Below the pieces are notes generated by a model. The model was not told the DNA's origin. It saw only the letters and a program-made list of their open reading frames with translations, and searched no databases. Both the position numbers and the translations under genes were made by a program. A DNA stretch of 7,996 bases from Chitinophagaceae bacterium. Its GTDB lineage: Bacteria; Bacteroidota; Bacteroidia; Chitinophagales; Chitinophagaceae. Below are positions 6,038 through 7,996 of the stretch, piece by piece. The stretch covers positions 1 through 7,996 of the forward strand of contig JAGOUF010000085.1 of NCBI GenBank assembly GCA_018061385.1, in the 5' to 3' direction. The stretch's first letter is position 1; each line of letters opens with the position of its first letter.

Positions 6038-7144
6038 TTACAAAAAGTTGTTGTTTTGATTGATGAACTTCTTTTTAAGTTGCTTGTCAATAAACCAAAT
6101 AATTGTCCAATAAATTGGGAGTATAATTGGATACAATACAATTATTAAAACATAGTATCCATGAAAACGCCCTGCATCGCTTCCAATCAGATTATCAATA
6201 AAATTAAAACTCAACATAAAGCATAACAAGGTTAAGAATGGAACAAGAATACTTCCTAGTATTACAACAATTGAATATTTTTTAGTCAAGTTGTTTTTTC
6301 TATAAATTTTTGTAAATAAAAGGTGTACAATAAATAAAATTATACCTACAATTATAGCTATTCCACTTGGTTCAATTGAAAGAAATATAGCTGCAATTTT
6401 CTTTGGCTTTGGATGGTACGATATTTCAAGATATTCGGCTGGTAACTTATTAAATTTCCAAGTATTGCTCTGCTTAAATTCTTTTTCATTTGGTTGTCCA
6501 ATGTTTGTAGATAATTGTTTAATAGTGCCTTCTTGTTCAATCGTAATATTTAAAGTTCCAAAAGATTTCCAAAATTTAGCCGGTGATAATGAATAGCGGA
6601 AAGTATATTTTTTAAGCCAATCAGAAGCGTCCGTCCAAGCTTCTGCAGTATATTCAACTCTTACTGTATGAACTCCTTTGTTTATAAAAGTTTCAAAATA
6701 TTTTAGCTCGTTAATTTTATAAATATACCATGAATCTTTAATCCAATAAATTGAAGTACTGTCATTGTTGCTATTGTCTTTTTCGAAATTATTGTTAAAT
6801 CCACTAAAAGGAGAGTTGTAAAAATTAATATATTGTTCTGGAATTGGTTTTATTGAAACAAGTTGATTGTCCATCCACACTGAAAAATTATCCTTATAAT
6901 CTTTAGCATAAAATAGCAATGGAATCTGAGTTCCAATTATATTGCTATTGATGGTATACTCAACAATAAATTTAGCGGTGTTGAAATTTTTATCAATGCG
7001 AATTAAAATTTTTTCGGAAAGTATATGAATGTCTTTACTTGAATAAGCAGAACTTGTCATTGTTCCATCTTTTGTTGGCGAAGCCATGTTTGCAATACAA
7101 ATTTTGTCTATTAGTAAAACGAGAATTAGAAGTTTAAATTTCAA
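6038..7144 (-). CDS. Unrecognised secreted/membrane protein with three C-terminal transmembrane helices
   Basis: A 368-residue protein I do not recognise with certainty. Residues 1-18 (KFKLLILVLLIDKICIA) look like a signal peptide. Residues 40-245 are predicted extracytoplasmic and beta-rich, with IRIDKNFNTAKFIVEYTI (48-65), SIYWIKDSWYIYKI and HTVRVEYTAEAW (159-170); RYSLSPAKFWKSFGTLNITIE at 183-203 vaguely recalls DUF4424-like domains. Three hydrophobic helices follow at about 258-278, 289-314 and 329-352, then a basic asparagine-rich tail. The start is probably TTG at 7144: a stop lies two codons upstream of it, and the first ATG (7087) would remove the signal peptide. It lies 55 bases after the MepB-family gene, with no promoter match between, so co-transcription is likely. 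Function unknown; a surface sensor or envelope protein is possible but unsupported. Confidence 0.72.
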   Translation of the reverse strand: MKFKLLILVLLIDKICIANMASPTKDGTMTSSAYSSKDIHILSEKILIRIDKNFNTAKFIVEYTINSNIIGTQIPLLFYAKDYKDNFSVWMDNQLVSIKPIPEQYINFYNSPFSGFNNNFEKDNSNNDSTSIYWIKDSWYIYKINELKYFETFINKGVHTVRVEYTAEAWTDASDWLKKYTFRYSLSPAKFWKSFGTLNITIEQEGTIKQLSTNIGQPNEKEFKQSNTWKFNKLPAEYLEISYHPKPKKIAAIFLSIEPSGIAIIVGIILFIVHLLFTKIYRKNNLTKKYSIVVILGSILVPFLTLLCFMLSFNFIDNLIGSDAGRFHGYYVLIIVLYPIILPIYWTIIWFIDKQLKKKFINQNNNFL

Positions 7145-7171
7145 GTTTATCTATTTTAATTTTTGGGTAGA

Positions 7172-7187
7172 ATTGTATGAATACAAT
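7172..7187. repeat. Inverted repeat ATTGTA-N4-TACAAT (copy 2)
   Basis: ATTGTA and TACAAT flank TGAA, 12 bases past the stop of the MepB-family gene and ahead of the membrane-protein gene. It shares both arms with 6011-6025, and AATTCGAAT sequence occurs near both (6023-6031 and 7202-7211). Likely a 3'-end hairpin or shared regulatory site, if not chance. Confidence 0.45.
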
Positions 7188-7199
7188 GTTGGCTATTTA

Positions 7200-7718
7200 C
7201 TAATTCGAATTTAGTAAATACATGGCCTTTTCAATGTTAATTTTTTTATCCACTGAGAGGTCTATAAAATAGGTTGTTTGCCAAGCCTGTGTTTTAAGTG
7301 CTTGGTTGTTATTGGCTAATTCCCAAGTAGGATAAACTCTAGTTCCAAGTTTTCCTTTTTGAGTTTCACTCGATAAAATTTTGTGCTGAGATAAAACTGA
7401 TTTTGGAAAAATGAATATTCCAAAATGATGGTTTCTTCGAGCAGAAATAATTGTGAAATCTATATTGTCTAAAATGTTGAAAGGCTCTATTATTCCTGCA
7501 TTATTTCTTTTCCAAACTGTTACAAATAAGCCTGTTTTAGTAGGTGTAATTTTAGCAGTTCTAAATAAAATATTTTTTTGGTTGAGTTTAAATGTATGTG
7601 CAAAATATTCTTCACTTTCTAATTCAATATTTACTTCTGTAAGCTTAAAATTACAAAGCTTAAAAACTAAATTATTGATGAGTAATAATTCTGTGTATAT
7701 ATTTTTTAAAATCGACAA
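7200..7718 (-). CDS. MepB-family protein
   Basis: A 172-residue soluble protein of the MepB family, named after the third gene of the Staphylococcus aureus mepRAB locus, whose biochemical role is unknown. Conserved blocks seen are AHTFKLNQKNILFRTAKITPTKTG (41-63) followed by LFVTVWKRN, IIEPFNI (76-82), FGIFIFPKSVL (99-109), and RVYPTWELANNNQALKTQAWQTTYF (127-151). There is no signal peptide or membrane segment. The start appears to be TTG at 7718: no ATG lies between it and the upstream in-frame stop, and the family N-terminus would be lost with any later start. Unlike in Staphylococcus, no MarR-type regulator or MATE efflux pump lies beside it, so an efflux role cannot be assumed. A good promoter match lies 27 bases upstream. 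The membrane-protein gene follows after 55 bases. Confidence 0.85.
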   Translation of the reverse strand: MSILKNIYTELLLINNLVFKLCNFKLTEVNIELESEEYFAHTFKLNQKNILFRTAKITPTKTGLFVTVWKRNNAGIIEPFNILDNIDFTIISARRNHHFGIFIFPKSVLSQHKILSSETQKGKLGTRVYPTWELANNNQALKTQAWQTTYFIDLSVDKKINIEKAMYLLNSN

Positions 7719-7744
7719 GTTGATGAGTGATGTTTAAATGAATT

Positions 7745-7777
7745 CAAAAATATACTTTTTTAAATTTCTCACATCAA
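7745..7777 (-). promoter_or_regulatory. Predicted promoter of the MepB-family gene
   Basis: On the minus strand, TTG (7775-7777) is followed after 22 bases by TATTTTTG (7745-7752), fitting the Bacteroidota TTG-N17-23-TAnnTTTG pattern fully. Transcription would start near 7738, leaving a leader of about 20 bases. It lies just after the transporter stop, so the MepB-family gene need not depend on the transporter. Confidence 0.6.
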
Positions 7778-7796
7778 GTCATACATTGAAATTTGC

Positions 7797-7996
7797 TTAG
7801 TTAAGTATAATTAATAAAGTTGCAATTGAAATAAATAACCATAATAAAACGGCTAACAACAAAGGCTCTGTTCCTACATTTTTTATTACATTTAATGAAA
7901 GACCAGCACCAATTAAAAATAAAGTAAGTGTTAATCCTGCTTTTGAAATGCTTACAATAAACGGACCTATGGGTTGCACAAATGAAACATAGGTAT
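7797..7996 (-). CDS. YeiH/UPF0324-type membrane transporter, C-terminal end (partial)
   Basis: The gene runs off the right edge of the window; about 66 C-terminal codons and the TAA stop are present. The frame stays open to the last base, so the GTG at 7979 is an internal valine, not a start. Residues FVQPIGPFIVSISKAGLTLTLFLIGAGLSLNVIKNVGTEPLL match the C-terminal end of the YeiH family (PF03601, annotated as putative sulfate exporters), and two hydrophobic helices are visible, the second (LLLAVLLWLFISIATLLII) ending at the stop. The full family protein has about 320-430 residues and roughly ten helices in the inner membrane. The substrate is poorly established for the family. It is the gene furthest upstream of the MepB-family gene on this strand. 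Confidence 0.85.
   Translation of the reverse strand, partial: TYVSFVQPIGPFIVSISKAGLTLTLFLIGAGLSLNVIKNVGTEPLLLAVLLWLFISIATLLIILN

Noticed and set aside
6033..6049. AACTTTT/AAAAGTT hairpin at the end of the membrane gene as a terminator
   Set aside because: It overlaps the stop codon, has a single G-C pair and no T-run after it.
7453..7737. 94-codon plus-strand reading frame
   Set aside because: Antisense shadow of the MepB-family gene, with no recognisable family pattern.
7797..7979. GTG at 7979 as the start of a 60-residue membrane protein
   Set aside because: The frame continues upstream to the window edge (TYVSF before VQPIGPF) and matches the interior of the YeiH family.

Overview
The window is about 70% A+T and looks like chromosomal DNA of a Bacteroidota bacterium. 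Three things support this: protein resemblances, including an ArsR that begins MGATKTD; promoter-like TAnnTTTG elements with an upstream TTG; and starts without Shine-Dalgarno sequences. I see no rRNA, tRNA, CRISPR array, insertion sequence or phage gene.

Layout. Bases 1-93 are the 3' end of a catalase-peroxidase (katG), closed by a good intrinsic terminator (118-151). A 300-base leader with several small hairpins and repeats precedes a three-gene plus-strand unit at 455-3310. It holds a beta-eliminating lyase whose active-site residues are those of tyrosine phenol-lyase rather than tryptophanase, a U32-family Fe-S protein of the TrhP/YrrO type, and a single-cluster ferredoxin whose start overlaps the end of the U32 gene. 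This unit converges on a minus-strand block that fills the rest of the window.

The minus-strand block, read in its direction of transcription (right to left), begins with the C-terminal end of a YeiH-type membrane transporter (from 7996 to 7797). Next are a MepB-family protein with its own predicted promoter and an unrecognised secreted/membrane protein with three C-terminal helices; both seem to start at TTG. Then comes an arsR-arsM pair for arsenic sensing and methylation, with a perfect palindrome just before arsR, closed by a hairpin terminator at 4533-4564. Last are an acyl-CoA thioesterase and a PNPOx-like split-barrel protein, with a predicted promoter overlapping a 14-bp perfect inverted repeat.

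How the genes work together. The clearest links are tyrosine catabolism (tpl) co-transcribed with a U32 protein and its likely electron donor, and the minimal arsRM module, which has no efflux pump or reductase within view. The katG end and the arsenic pair fit a stress-response neighbourhood, but this is mostly ordinary accessory chromosome. I do not see a convincing new multi-gene defence or mobile system. The best candidates for a second look are the tpl-U32-ferredoxin unit, a strong 14-bp inverted repeat inside the U32 coding sequence, the palindrome at the thioesterase promoter, and the orphan membrane protein.
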